25,000 nt of DNA from the NCBI GenBank assembly GCA_905221605.1, contig CAJNDS010000836.1:1-25000 (forward strand), given 5' to 3'. Positions within the stretch are counted from its first letter, which is position 1; every line of letters starts with the position of its first letter. This document shows positions 7,971 to 16,529 of this stretch, piece after piece. The translations under genes were made by a program, and so were the position numbers. The notes below the pieces were generated by a model. It made no database searches, had not been told where the DNA came from, and was given only the letters and a program-made list of their open reading frames with translations. This DNA comes from Symbiodinium natans (Eukaryota > Sar > Dinophyceae > Suessiales > Symbiodiniaceae).

Positions 7971-8265
7971 CTAATCATTACATGTTTGGCTTGTGTTTTT
8001 TCCTATGATGTCCGACATATCGTATTCGTCTTGTATCTTCAGCTCTATGTTTTCCGGTGTTGTTATTTCCACCGCCTCTGTTGCTGGTTGTTGGTATATC
8101 ACAGCCGGTAGTAGCACTCCTTCTTCCTTGCTTATCCTCCAGTTTCCTATTCCTCCGTGGTCTGTTTTCAATATTCGCCTCGTGCTTCCATTTTGACATG
8201 CGCCCTCTTCAAGATAGGGTCGTTCAGGGTCTTGCAATTCAGCAGATCTACACCTTGTCCGGCTT
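7971..8265 (-). pseudogene. Unidentified protein remnant upstream of helicase
   Basis: From about 8262 the minus strand reads DLLNCKTLNDPILKRAHVK in one frame up to a TGA near 8170. It continues in another frame with TDHGGIGNWRISKEEGVLLP and onward to a TAG at 7971, 10 bases before the ATG of the P-loop segment. Both pieces are coding-like, and together with one frameshift could be a domain preceding the helicase, perhaps in the same protein. No family recognised. The overlapping Arg-rich frame is a shadow. Confidence 0.4.
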
Positions 8266-8269
8266 CTCA

Positions 8270-8656
8270 CCGGAATGGTTCTCACCTAACGATGGGAGAG
8301 GGACGGAGCTCTCGTACTCCAGGCCTATGAGCAATGATCATAATGAATTTTAAGGCAGGGGTTGCCTTGCCAGGTTTGGATTCCCGAAGCTCGCCACATG
8401 CTTTGGTCTTTTGGACGAGACGCAGATGCTTTGGACATTCCTCCCACATCGGAGATCATCATATACAAAAGGATGCCGCAGGCGCGACAACTGATACTCG
8501 TTTGGCGGCCCTCCGCTGTTCTTTAAACGCTCTCGCCTTTCTCTGAGCGCTTCTCTTTGACGACCCTCCCCTTTTCCTCTGATTTCACTTCAAGTCACAC
8601 AGCCCTCGCAATTCGTAGCGAGAACGTCAAGATATTTTCACATACGGGTTCCTACA
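8270..8656. other. No gene recognised; intron sequence before Cys-rich exon
   Basis: The composition returns to the GC level of the host exons. No domain is readable in any frame. It ends in TTTCACATACGGGTTCCTACAG, a good pyrimidine-rich acceptor for the exon at 8657. Confidence 0.4.
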
Positions 8657-9030
8657 GACGCCGTGCAGGCGTGTCAGCTGGACTCCCCGAACGGATGCCA
8701 GTGCTTGCGCGGATTTGAGCACGTTGAGTCGGCGGATTCCCCGAGCTGTGAGCCATGTCAGCCTGGACGCTTCAAGAGCTCTGTGGGCAATGGGACCTGT
8801 GAATCTTGTCCTATGGGGATGGTGGCTTTTGGAAAAGCCAGCGTGGGCTGCAGTCCGTGCCAGCCAGGGTCAACAAAATCAGCAAGCAACCACAGCTGCG
8901 AGATGGTGACCGCCGAGGTGTGGAACTTGTGGAGATGTGCCAGGAGAAAGGTTTGTGGGGTCACCTTGACTGGGGTCTCACAGTACCGGGAAGGCTACAA
9001 GTTACAGCTGTCTTCGGATGCTTGCAATGA
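8657..9030 (+). CDS. Ephrin-receptor-like (GCC2/GCC3) Cys-rich exon plus first Cys-module
   Basis: The frame from 8657 (after CCTACAG) carries two GCC2/GCC3 units: CEPCQPGRFKSSVGNGTCES followed by CPMGMVAFGKASVGCSPCQPG and STKSASNHSCE. The spacing C-x2-C-x-P-G...C-x2-C-P is diagnostic of the ephrin-receptor-like Cys-rich repeat (Pfam GCC2_GCC3 type), an extracellular domain widespread in protist surface proteins. Downstream, CARRKVCGVTLTGV...YKLQLSSDAC fits the Cys-module seen again at 11472, 12430 and 13664. The open frame continues to a TGA at 9073, but confident similarity ends near 9030. In related architectures Kelch repeats precede GCC2/GCC3, matching the order here. Confidence 0.7.
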
Positions 9031-9074
9031 GACTCATGTTGCAGACGTTGCTGGAATCTCGAGGCTCAGCTGAC

Positions 9075-10891
9075 TTAGCAAATGCAGGAGTTTATGCGAT
9101 TTTTCTAATTTTTCTACATATCTTGCACGAATTCAATGGCTAGAATTCGAATTTGAAGTCCACACATACCAACAAGCAACCCAAGACGCTGGCGCGCGCG
9201 CAATCTCTGCACCACATCGCGACACATTTTGCACAGCCAAACGCAAACCCTGTTTGCCGACAGAGCAGCTTTTCATCTTTGGGCCTATAGAACAATAGCC
9301 TAGTAGGCATCCCTAAACGTCCCTACGCACGCAGCCCTCAAGCCGTTCAAGGGATGGTTTTGGAGACTCTTTTTTGTAGGGCGACTCACCTGGAAGACTA
9401 ACTTAAATTGTAATCTTCGAAGCCAACCAACTCTGTGTGGTGGCTCAGGGTCTTAGGAGTTTCTAGGAGCTCGCGATGGTTGAATTCCAATCTTTGAAGG
9501 TTTGCGTTGACATTGCAAATGTATAGGACCTCAAGCCACAAGCCCTCGACTGCCCTCTCAGCTCTACCAAACAGCTCTCAGCTCTACGACAGCTCTACGA
9601 GGGTCAACGGCCCACATACAAGAAACCTCGAGGCCGAGGTCAGGCGAAGCCTTATCGAAACCTCTAAGGACTAAGAGGACTACTCAATAAGTTTCCAACG
9701 ACTTCCTCATATGAACATGGCAACCGCACCTTCGATCTCTTGGTATTCATCTCACGCTTCCCAGAATAGTTTTGTCTTCACAGCATTCATCAGGTTTTAT
9801 TGGGTGTTCGTGAGCTCACTTATGCACACAGGACACCAACTGAGCACAATGAACGCTGCCCCTTTCTTCGCTTGTTTTTCATGCATCCTTTCACTCCTGT
9901 CAAAACCAGCCTCATAAAGACAACTTATGACATCTCCCTCGATTACCAGAATTCTTTGTTACCAGAGCGAAACAAAACTTTCCTGCAACATCCAGCAGGA
10001 TCTTGGCCTTGAAAGGTCCAGAGGCCTGTAAATTGCCCCCAAAGTCGCTTCCGGTGAGGATCCTCGAGTGCGGGGTTGTTACATGTTGCGTCGACCATGC
10101 TCCTCATAGGTGTCCCCGGTCTCCTGGGCAGGCCCCGGAGTGTCCAACCGGCTTTAGGGTTTAGGGTTATACTATAGGGTTTAGGAGAATCGCCGAGTAT
10201 CCGCCAATGTCCCGCGACAGCCTGATTTGCGGCAAAGCATCCACAATTACCTGTTTCACATCAGCTGTAGCTGCAGCGTGGAGATCATCGAACTCTCGGG
10301 GCGGGGGGATCATAGTAGTATCCCCATAATCCGGGTAACCCCCCAAAAAAGGGACCATAGTTTCAATGTCGAACGACTTCCATGTGATCAACTTGGAATG
10401 GGCATCTCAAGAATTGCAAGAGGTCTCTCTTTGTGTGGGGGTTGTCGCTGTTGGGGATCACCCTGTGCGTCTCAGGAACAGGGCAATGTCAGACGTCAGT
10501 GAGAACAAAGGCACACAGTTCCGATGGGGCGAGACGGTGCTAGACTTCGACGCTGCACCTTGACTCCAAGCTCCAGATCACCTCAAACCCTCAACCCTAA
10601 ATCCTAAACTGCAAAGAGAACCTCCATTCAGAACCCCCTACCCGCCCAGACCATCCGTCCCTGTTTTCCCCTTTTTGTTCCCGCCGAAAGAGATAAACCG
10701 CTCTTTCAGTTCAAAGGCGCTCAGCGAAGGCACGGCGGATCAAACCCTGAACCTTCGGCAAACCCGAAGACTCTACAGTCTCCTACAGTCAGTCCCAAGT
10801 GATTTGATGCCTCCACTCCGATGCTTTCCTTCTAAAGCATGGTTGAGGCTTTGAAGTTCTGTCCGCCTCTGTCCCCTTCTGCCTTGTGAAG
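9075..10891. other. Long stretch without recognisable gene
   Basis: Read in all frames without finding a known domain. A short + frame at 10366-10563 (NLEWASQELQEVSLCVGVVA and onward) is coding-like in composition but unrecognised. Telomere-like TTTAGGGTTTAGGG occurs at about 10153-10185 and CCCTAAATCCTAAA near 10588. The stretch ends with a pyrimidine run and TGTGAAG before the next exon. It is most likely intron. Confidence 0.4.
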
Positions 10892-10981
10892 CTGCGAGGT
10901 GCCTGGCTTCTACCACGTGTGCCTGTGCACCAACGTGGGGTGCAACCACCCCTGGGACTACAGTGTTGCGGTTGGTCAGCT
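10892..10981 (+). CDS. Exon with Y-x-V-C-x-C module
   Basis: After TGTGAAG the frame reads CEVPGFYHVCLCTNVGCN, then DYSVAVGQLLA. A G-x-Y-x-V-C-x-C ... D-x-S/Y...V-G-x-L unit is what I recall following Cys-modules in large dinoflagellate extracellular proteins (from memory, not a search). Its position after the 8657-9030 exon and before the 11472 exon supports the same gene. The 3' border is uncertain: the frame stays open to 11249, but similarity ends around 10981. Confidence 0.5.
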
Positions 10982-10999
10982 GCTCGCGCCTTGTCAAGC

Positions 11000-11471
11000 C
11001 ATCTTGAGAGGCCATATTTCTGACTCGAGTTTGCCTAAGCTTGCAGACTTAACAGTCTTAAGGTGGTCGCTCCTCTTCTCAGCCAAGCCAATGTGGTGTG
11101 GACCTGCGCCCTGGCGATGTGCCGGGAGTCTATTTTTTTACCGTGCTTGGCCCATGATCGCTAGCATTATCTTACATGTATGGCCTTTCAGTCGAGAGAA
11201 TGCGTCTTGTGTCAGAATGAGATGCGGAATCCCTAGTACCAAGCCCTGAAACGAGGCGTGACCGGCCGCAAGTGCAGCTTGCAGGTCGATGGCGCCTTTG
11301 AACGAGATACGTTGCCAAGTCATGTAATTTCATCAAAGCAAGGTGTCGCGCGTACCCTTGCATGACAATGGTACGTTGAAATTTGCAGGGTTGTGCCGCT
11401 GTGCCATGACGTGCTTTCACCAGAGAGTCGATGGCGAAACTACTTCGAGTTAGTGGCATCGGTTTGCAGAG
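11000..11471. other. Probable intron
   Basis: Nothing convincing. A Cys pair (WTCALAMC) readable near 11096-11121 might be the first half of the module completed at 11472, but its spacing differs from the other copies. It ends GGTTTGCAGAG, the acceptor for the next exon. Confidence 0.3.
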
Positions 11472-11530
11472 GCCTGGGCTTGGAACTTACAGACGTCGTG
11501 AACGTGCAGCTGAACCCATGCGGTGGGGCA
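11472..11530 (+). CDS. Exon encoding second half of a Cys-module
   Basis: From the AG at 11470-11471 the frame reads (G)LGLELTDVVNVQLNPCGGAA. This aligns with the second-half exon at 12586 (GLALETGDRLMILDVCGG): same Gly-Leu start, same Asp, hydrophobic strand and terminal Cys-Gly-Gly, and the same phase, with the first Gly codon split G|GC across the junction. The matching first half was not identified confidently upstream. The 3' limit is approximate. Confidence 0.5.
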
Positions 11531-11639
11531 GCACCACATTCTCAGCGAACGCAGAGCACCACCGTTCAAAGGCCGGTTCTGGGCAGCAACACCACTCCGC
11601 GAAGGGCTCGTCATCGTCGTCTAAGTAGCAGGATTGAGT

Positions 11640-11746
11640 AGTAGGAACGTATTGGTGCTCTGGGTGGTGCTGCTGTCAGTGAAAAACCGTGCCGTGCTAC
11701 AACTGAAGCAGTCCCACGCAGAGCTCAAGTCCTGTAAGTCAGAGCA
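11640..11746 (+). CDS. Possible short exon with hydrophobic segment
   Basis: One + frame reads VLWVVLLSVKNRAVLQLKQS and then HAELKSCKSEQV, a short hydrophobic run followed by a helical charged stretch. A canonical GTAAGT donor-like site follows AAGTCCT at about 11730. It could be a real exon or chance. I do not recognise a family and rank it low. Confidence 0.2.
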
Positions 11747-11887
11747 GGTCTGATCTGTAGGCAGTGTAGACCACTCCCTGCGAGGCGTGAGGCTTTGGTT
11801 GAGGACAGTGTTGTTCGCCTGGAAATGCATGTGCCCATTCTCTCTTTGCAGGCTGAGCCTTTGCCTTGAGTTGAGAACTTGGAGGTT

Positions 11888-11993
11888 CATGGCACTTATT
11901 AACCAATTATAACTGTACTTAACTTATGAGCCCCTCAAGTGCCCTTATAAGTACAGTTATAGGTACAGTTTTCATTGGTTAATAAGTACCATG
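11888..11993. mobile_element. MITE-like 106-bp inverted-repeat element
   Basis: The ends are CATGGCACTTATTAACCAAT and ATTGGTTAATAAGTACCATG, a 20-bp terminal inverted repeat with one mismatch. Pairing extends inward, imperfectly, through AACTGTAC/GTACAGTT. The element is AT-rich inside GC-richer DNA and has no coding capacity. Size, TIRs and composition fit a miniature inverted-repeat transposable element. A clear target-site duplication is not visible (flanks GGTT and AGTT). Confidence 0.7.
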
Positions 11994-12429
11994 AGTTTTC
12001 AAGAAGTGCCATGTAGCCGCGGTGCCAGAGTCTGATCGGATGCCGAAGGGCTTGAGCATTGCAAGGAAAGGTCCGACTACTACGTATGCTGGTGTGCCAA
12101 GAGCTTCGACACTGCATGCCAGGACAGCCTCCATTGAATCTATTGTTTAATTTGCTCGGGGTTTCCAGTGAAGCACCAGGGCTTCGTTTTGCGCCTCAGC
12201 GAAGTGTCCACTCTCAACATCAGTGCTCAATCCGCTTGGAATGAACATCTGACTCACCTGACCTGCTGTCAGGATCCGCACGAGGGGCTGGAAGCAGGGC
12301 GCGTCAGGATGAGAGCTGGGTTTGCCAATTTGCTCTTTCAAAGTTTGACAGAGAAGTGCAACCAGTGTCACCTGAGACGCAGCACCTGACCTTTGCTGAA
12401 GGATCGAGGGGCCCTTCACCCCTCTGCAG

Positions 12430-12475
12430 ATCGAATGTGCTGTTGGCCAGATCTGCACTTTCCCCGTCATCGAAG
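12430..12475 (+). CDS. Exon encoding first half of a Cys-module
   Basis: It is preceded by CACCCCTCTGCAG, a strong acceptor. The frame reads IECAVGQICTFPVIE plus one base of a Gly codon. The C-x5-C spacing and hydrophobic strand match TTCELGDGCTVEFVG at 13679. The exon is tiny (46 nt). The end is set at GAAG|GCCATA, a GC donor, because joining to 12586 gives an uninterrupted module in frame. A GTGAGTAAG at 12487 looks like a canonical donor but would put the next exon out of frame. Confidence 0.55.
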
Positions 12476-12585
12476 GCCATATAGCAGTGAGTAAGTCCCC
12501 CCCCCTCCCCCCCGGCCCCCCCTCCCCCCGGCCCCCCTCCCGCCCACTCCCCCACAACAAAAAAAGGTTGCCCTAAACTGCACAG
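12476..12585 (+). other. Inferred 110-nt GC-AG intron with C-rich tract
   Basis: It begins GCCATATAGCAG and ends CTAAACTGCACAG; GGC spans both junctions (12475-12477 and 12585-12587), forming a direct repeat. Inside is a 50-base C-rich run (about 12496-12550). Removal joins the two halves of a Cys-module in phase 1. Confidence 0.5.
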
Positions 12586-12639
12586 GCTTGGCACTCGAGA
12601 CTGGCGACCGCCTCATGATCTTGGATGTCTGTGGCGGAG
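12586..12639 (+). CDS. Exon encoding second half of a Cys-module
   Basis: The frame reads (G)LALETGDRLMILDVCGG, parallel to the 11472 exon and to the LAIGDLVTV...C segment at 13725. It ends at GGAG|GCTTGG, another potential GC donor, followed by a G-rich run (12641-12673). Confidence 0.55.
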
Positions 12640-13663
12640 GCTTGGGGGGGTGCGGGGGGGGGGGGGGGGGGGGGCAAGGCATTGCCCTGTTCCCCCCTCG
12701 AGGCTCCTTAAGAGGGATTCTAGGACTGGAGTTAGTCGAAGGGGCAATGCCGGTTTCCAAGAGACAGAGTGCTCCTAGTGGTCCTAGTGCTTTCTAAGCT
12801 CCAGCGCCCATCTTCGGGGGAGTGAACTGTGCAGGTGATCCCCTGCCTGGGTTTCCTGGAGAAGGGATCCTTGAAACCGATGGCCTCGGCGGGGGCTCTG
12901 AAGAGGTCGCATGGCGAGAGACCACGGAAGATAGAAACCCCAGAAAAGCCTCTGACATGTGGCTGCTTACTAGGAGCACAACAACCACAACAACCTGAAT
13001 CCTTGCATTCCAGTTCTATTCAAGAACTGCCCCAAACAAAAAACGAAGGTCTTCGACTTCGTGGAAAGTGGCTCAGATTTGGTGAGGGCCCGGCCCGGCC
13101 TCTACCGCCTTTGCTTCTGCCGTCCGGTCCTCGACTTGGACAACTGCACGGCCTCTCAGCACTTCCTCCAGGCGGGAAGCGGGAAAGGCAAATAGGCTCA
13201 AATAGGGTCAAAAGGAGAGGTCAACGATCCCCTGAGAGAACATACCACCAAGACAGATTTTTGTAGCGTTGACGTTTGGTGAGCTCAACAAGCTTTAGTA
13301 CAAAATCTCAGCGCTTTGCCAGGCCGTTGGCTATCTGGCTCTGGCTGGGCCCTTGCCAAAGGCCCGGTCGCTGAATTGTCATTGAAGGCATTGAAAGAGT
13401 GGTATTGAATGCATTATCTTGTGGGCGAGTTCCAAGTAATAGCAGCTAGGGCTATACGTGTTTTCGATGGAGATGGATTCCTTTCACTCCGAGAAAACAT
13501 CGCCAGGAAGGTAAGCCAAAGCATAGAGGTTCTGCATGCCGAGGGTAGCCCGTCTGGCAGGTTGATTCAAAAACTCTCGTGACCTGATCTGGAGAGTGAC
13601 GAATTATCAGCTTTCTCCGACTTGTAGATTTATGCAAGCATGGCCGGCGTGCCCTCAGCACAG
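12640..13663. other. Probable intron; G-rich tract at start, otherwise nothing recognised
   Basis: A run of about 23 G residues with few interruptions (12650-12673) could form quadruplex structures. Several long frames are open here but rich in Pro, Gly and Arg and without motifs. A weakly coding-like segment around 13020-13100 was not assignable. Confidence 0.35.
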
Positions 13664-13765
13664 CTGAAGCGAAAGGTCACGACCTGCGAGCTGGGTGATG
13701 GCTGCACTGTGGAGTTTGTGGGCTCCAACCTAGCGATTGGTGACCTAGTGACGGTGCCTTGCGAT
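13664..13765 (+). CDS. Exon with a complete Cys-module
   Basis: In the frame through 13664, TTCELGDGCTVEFVGSNLAI continues with GDLVTVPC. This is the clearest uninterrupted copy of the module C-x5-C-x-V...G...L-x-x-G-D-x-V...C, matching the spliced copy at 12430-12639 and the one at about 8936-9024. The frame is open from 13640 (ATG) to a TGA at 13876, but the acceptor CCCTCAGCACAG ends at 13663 and similarity fades after 13765. Extracellular location is inferred from the paired cysteines. Confidence 0.55.
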
Positions 13766-13879
13766 CTGTCTTGGCAAGCTTTGTTGGCCTTCCAGTTTTC
13801 TAGAAGGTTTGCTGTTCTCCCCAAAATGGAAGAGATGACAAGGTCTGCGGTTCTGTCTTGGCTTGCACAAACCTGAGTT

Positions 13880-14568
13880 GCGACTTGACCTGGAGTGGCT
13901 TGATCTATCAGTTGCAGATATGCGATCACAGAGTCGCACATCCTCTCCACTCCAACACACTCTACCTCAGCCTTTAGGCCCTCAGTAAAAGGCAACTTCA
14001 ATTTCCGATAACATCTGGTTTTTAGGTGCTGTATTCGGAAAATGTATCCGCATGCCCTTTAGCGCATGTGAAAGATTCCCCTGCCACTCATACCCTCTCA
14101 TCCCCACTTCAAACCCTCTCATCCCCACTTCAAACCTCCTCATCCCCTCTCTCATACCCCCTGTTTCATACTCTCTCATTCACCCTGTCATTCACCCTGT
14201 CATTCACCCTGTCATTCACCCTCTTTCATCCGCTCTTGGGAGGTCACTTCAGGCGACTGCGGCCTGGGCCCGTCGTCCATGGTGCTCCTGGGCTTCCCTT
14301 CATGGGCCGCCGTGAGCCTCACGAAGAGCGGCGCACAGTTTCAGGACCGGCTCGGAGTAAGATGTTCCCCCTTGTACTAATCGTCCATGACAGGGATTAT
14401 CATAGGGGGTCCTATCATCCGTAAGAAGGACTGTCAGTATAAGGGGGGAACATCCCTGGGGGAGGGGCGGTGTGGAATTTCGCTTGGACTTTGTTCTGAG
14501 ACCTGTCACTGTGCGGCTTGAGAGCGTGCCTAGAATTTCTGTTTAGGGTGTAGGGTTTACGGGAGCAG
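13880..14568. repeat. Noncoding with short CT-rich tandem repeats
   Basis: 14096-14150 holds three copies of an 18-bp unit, CTCATCCCCACTTCAAAC. 14177-14222 holds almost four copies of CATTCACCCTGT. The open frames across them (both strands) are repeat by-products. GTTTAGGGTGTAGGGTTTAC at 14541-14560 is telomere-like and precedes the next acceptor. Confidence 0.6.
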
Positions 14569-14659
14569 GGGCGCAATTGAGAGTGCCACTTGAGGTTGAA
14601 CTGGGCATCCCACCATTGGATGGCACACCTGGATCCTACCAGTTGCGCCACGGCCAAGG
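14569..14659 (+). CDS. Possible exon with G-S-Y-x-L module
   Basis: After GGGAGCAG the frame reads AQLRVPLEVELGIPPLDGTP and then GSYQLRHGQG. GTPGSYQLRHG resembles the G-G-x-Y-x-L-C-x-C lead-in of the module at 10892, though the cysteine pair is absent. Position after a complete Cys-module fits the alternation of the two modules. The end is uncertain (GCCAAGG|GTGTTT is a possible donor). Confidence 0.35.
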
Positions 14660-15760
14660 GTGTTTCAACAAGAAGCCGTGCCGTCGGCATTCACATGAAT
14701 GCTTGGGCTATGAGCGCATCACACGCGCACGGGGACACACACACACACACACACACAAGATCGACCTGTACATCGTTTGATGTTCCAAGGCTGTTGGTTT
14801 TCTCCTAATCTGAAAGCGGCCCTGCACAGGCTACAGTAAGCAGCGCGTCGCTGCCACTAGTGAGTGAGATCGCAAGCCGTGACCACGTCACCCATACAGA
14901 TCTCTTGCAGGTATGCTCTCATGCCTCCATGAGAGCATCCACTCATTCTAGAGTAACAGGCCTTGACCCACACACACACACTGACGCACACACACAGATA
15001 GGTATACAGTACTGTATACAAATATAGAGTACACATTTAAAATTTTCACGTGATATCATATGGCATAACCCTTGGAGGGTTGTCACCTGCGCAAGTTCGT
15101 TCTCCTGCAACACCCCTGATGCTGAATGATCCACGCCGCCTAAAATCCTCTGAACGCAGCACATCAATGAGGCGCGGTTCACATTTTGGATACCAAAGTC
15201 CATGGTCGCGTCGGGTGAGTGTAATGGCTGTGCTCGGTGCTGCATTCCAAATAGGGTGTCTCCCAAACAAGAAAATTCGAACCACCTCCAAAAACATGAA
15301 GTTCCATACACGCAGAGCAGTCAAAACTGGGCGCTGGATCGCGTTTTTTCCCCTGACATTTTACGTAGTGTTCCATCTCTCTGCTCACTTGGAAGGATCT
15401 TGCCCTGTAGCGATCGTCATTCCTTAAGTTGCACCGTCTGCGATGGTGTGCGTGTGTGGCAGTCTCGCTTTAATCACGACACGTCCAAGATCCACGCAGT
15501 CAGCCTGCAGTCGGCTCAACAAAGATGCGCGGCCGCGAAGGGGCAGCGACTCCGTGGAAGGAAGGTGAGCACACGGCATGGTCTAGAGGGAAGTAGTGAA
15601 GCGGAAAGTTATTCGACATCTATCAGCAAACGGAATGTCGACCACCTCAAACTCCCTGCTGGCTGAGGTGCTGGTGTTCTGCCGGAGCCAGCTGTTCAAT
15701 GCCGGCTACTAGGATTCCATGCAGTCTGTTTTTTTCTGCCACCATGGACTTCGTGACCTG
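14660..15760. other. No confident gene
   Basis: Several moderately long frames overlap on both strands. One at about 15430-15560 (CTVCDGVRVWQSRFNHDTSK) and one at 15202 (GECNGCARCCIP) are cysteine-containing but match nothing I recognise, and they overlap competing frames. They may include exon pieces of the large gene, but I cannot support a call. Confidence 0.3.
14735..14757. repeat. AC microsatellite
   Basis: A run of about 11 AC units. A shorter CA-rich run follows at 14970-14998. Confidence 0.9.
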
Positions 15761-15824
15761 TATAGGTTTTGCTAGGCTGTTTGGAGGGGGGAGAAGCATG
15801 GGAAGCCAAATGTGATTTTGGGTT

Positions 15825-16310
15825 TCGTATTATTATGATTATGACTTCCATTATTGTTGCTGCAATAAAAATTGTTGTTATTGTTAATGTTATTCTTATT
15901 ATGATTATTATTATTGTTGTCATTATTATTATTATTTTGATTATGATTATGTTGATTATGGTTATTTTGACTATGATGATGATTATTTATGATGATTATG
16001 ATTACTATGATTCGTATTACTATTACTATTACTTTACTAGTACTATTTCTATTTCTATTACCATATTCTTATTCTGATATGGTGATGAATTTCAATTATA
16101 CTTTATGATATGATATGATATGATATTATGATCTATTATATTATACTGAATTTTATTATGGTACATTATACTATAGTATGTTATGTTATGTTATGTTATG
16201 TTATGTTATGTTATATTATATTTTGTGTTATTCTAGTCTATTCCATTCAGTTCTATTCTATTATATTAAATAAATAAATAGAAGTATATATATATATATA
16301 TATACAAGAG
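15825..16310. repeat. AT-rich microsatellite cluster
   Basis: It contains ATT/ATG trinucleotide mixtures (15825-16060), GATAT pentamers (16100-16125), TATGT pentamers (about 16175-16215) and a TA run (16288-16303). The Ile-rich open frame on the + strand is a by-product. Confidence 0.9.
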
Positions 16311-16372
16311 GAACCTTTATGTACTATTAGGCATGTCCTCTTTGTTTTAATGCTATTCTATACTACTGAAGG

Positions 16373-16464
16373 TTTAGGGTTTAGGGTTTAGGGTTTAGGG
16401 TTTAGGGTTTAGGGTTTAGGGTTTAGGGTCTAGGCTCAGGACTCATCGGGTTTAGGGTTTAGGG
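16373..16464 (+). repeat. Interstitial telomere-type repeat, (TTTAGGG)8 plus 2
   Basis: Eight perfect tandem TTTAGGG copies occupy 16373-16428. After a 22-base degenerate gap (TCTAGGCTCAGG...), two more lie at 16451-16464. TTTAGGG is the telomere unit of dinoflagellates and of plants. Here it is internal, with repeats on both sides, so it is a healed break, fusion scar or telomere-derived insertion rather than a chromosome end. Confidence 0.95.
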
Positions 16465-16529
16465 CCTAACCCCTAATGAACCCAGAATGCTAAACCCTGA
16501 ACCTCGAACCGTAAACCTCGAACCGAATG

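Noticed and set aside
8200-8340. Possible rRNA or tRNA fragment
   Set aside because: No recognisable rRNA core word or cloverleaf could be found by reading.
12487-12495. GTGAGTAAG as the donor of the intron after 12430
   Set aside because: It is a good canonical donor by sequence, but splicing to the CAG at 12585 puts the next exon out of frame. The GC site at 12476 restores the Cys-module. Kept as an alternative to test.
12147-12760. Minus-strand Gly/Pro-rich frames
   Set aside because: They come from the C-rich and G-rich tracts of the inferred introns and overlap the + strand Cys-module exons.
15769-16077. Ile-rich hydrophobic frame resembling a membrane protein
   Set aside because: It is a translation of ATT/ATG microsatellite DNA.
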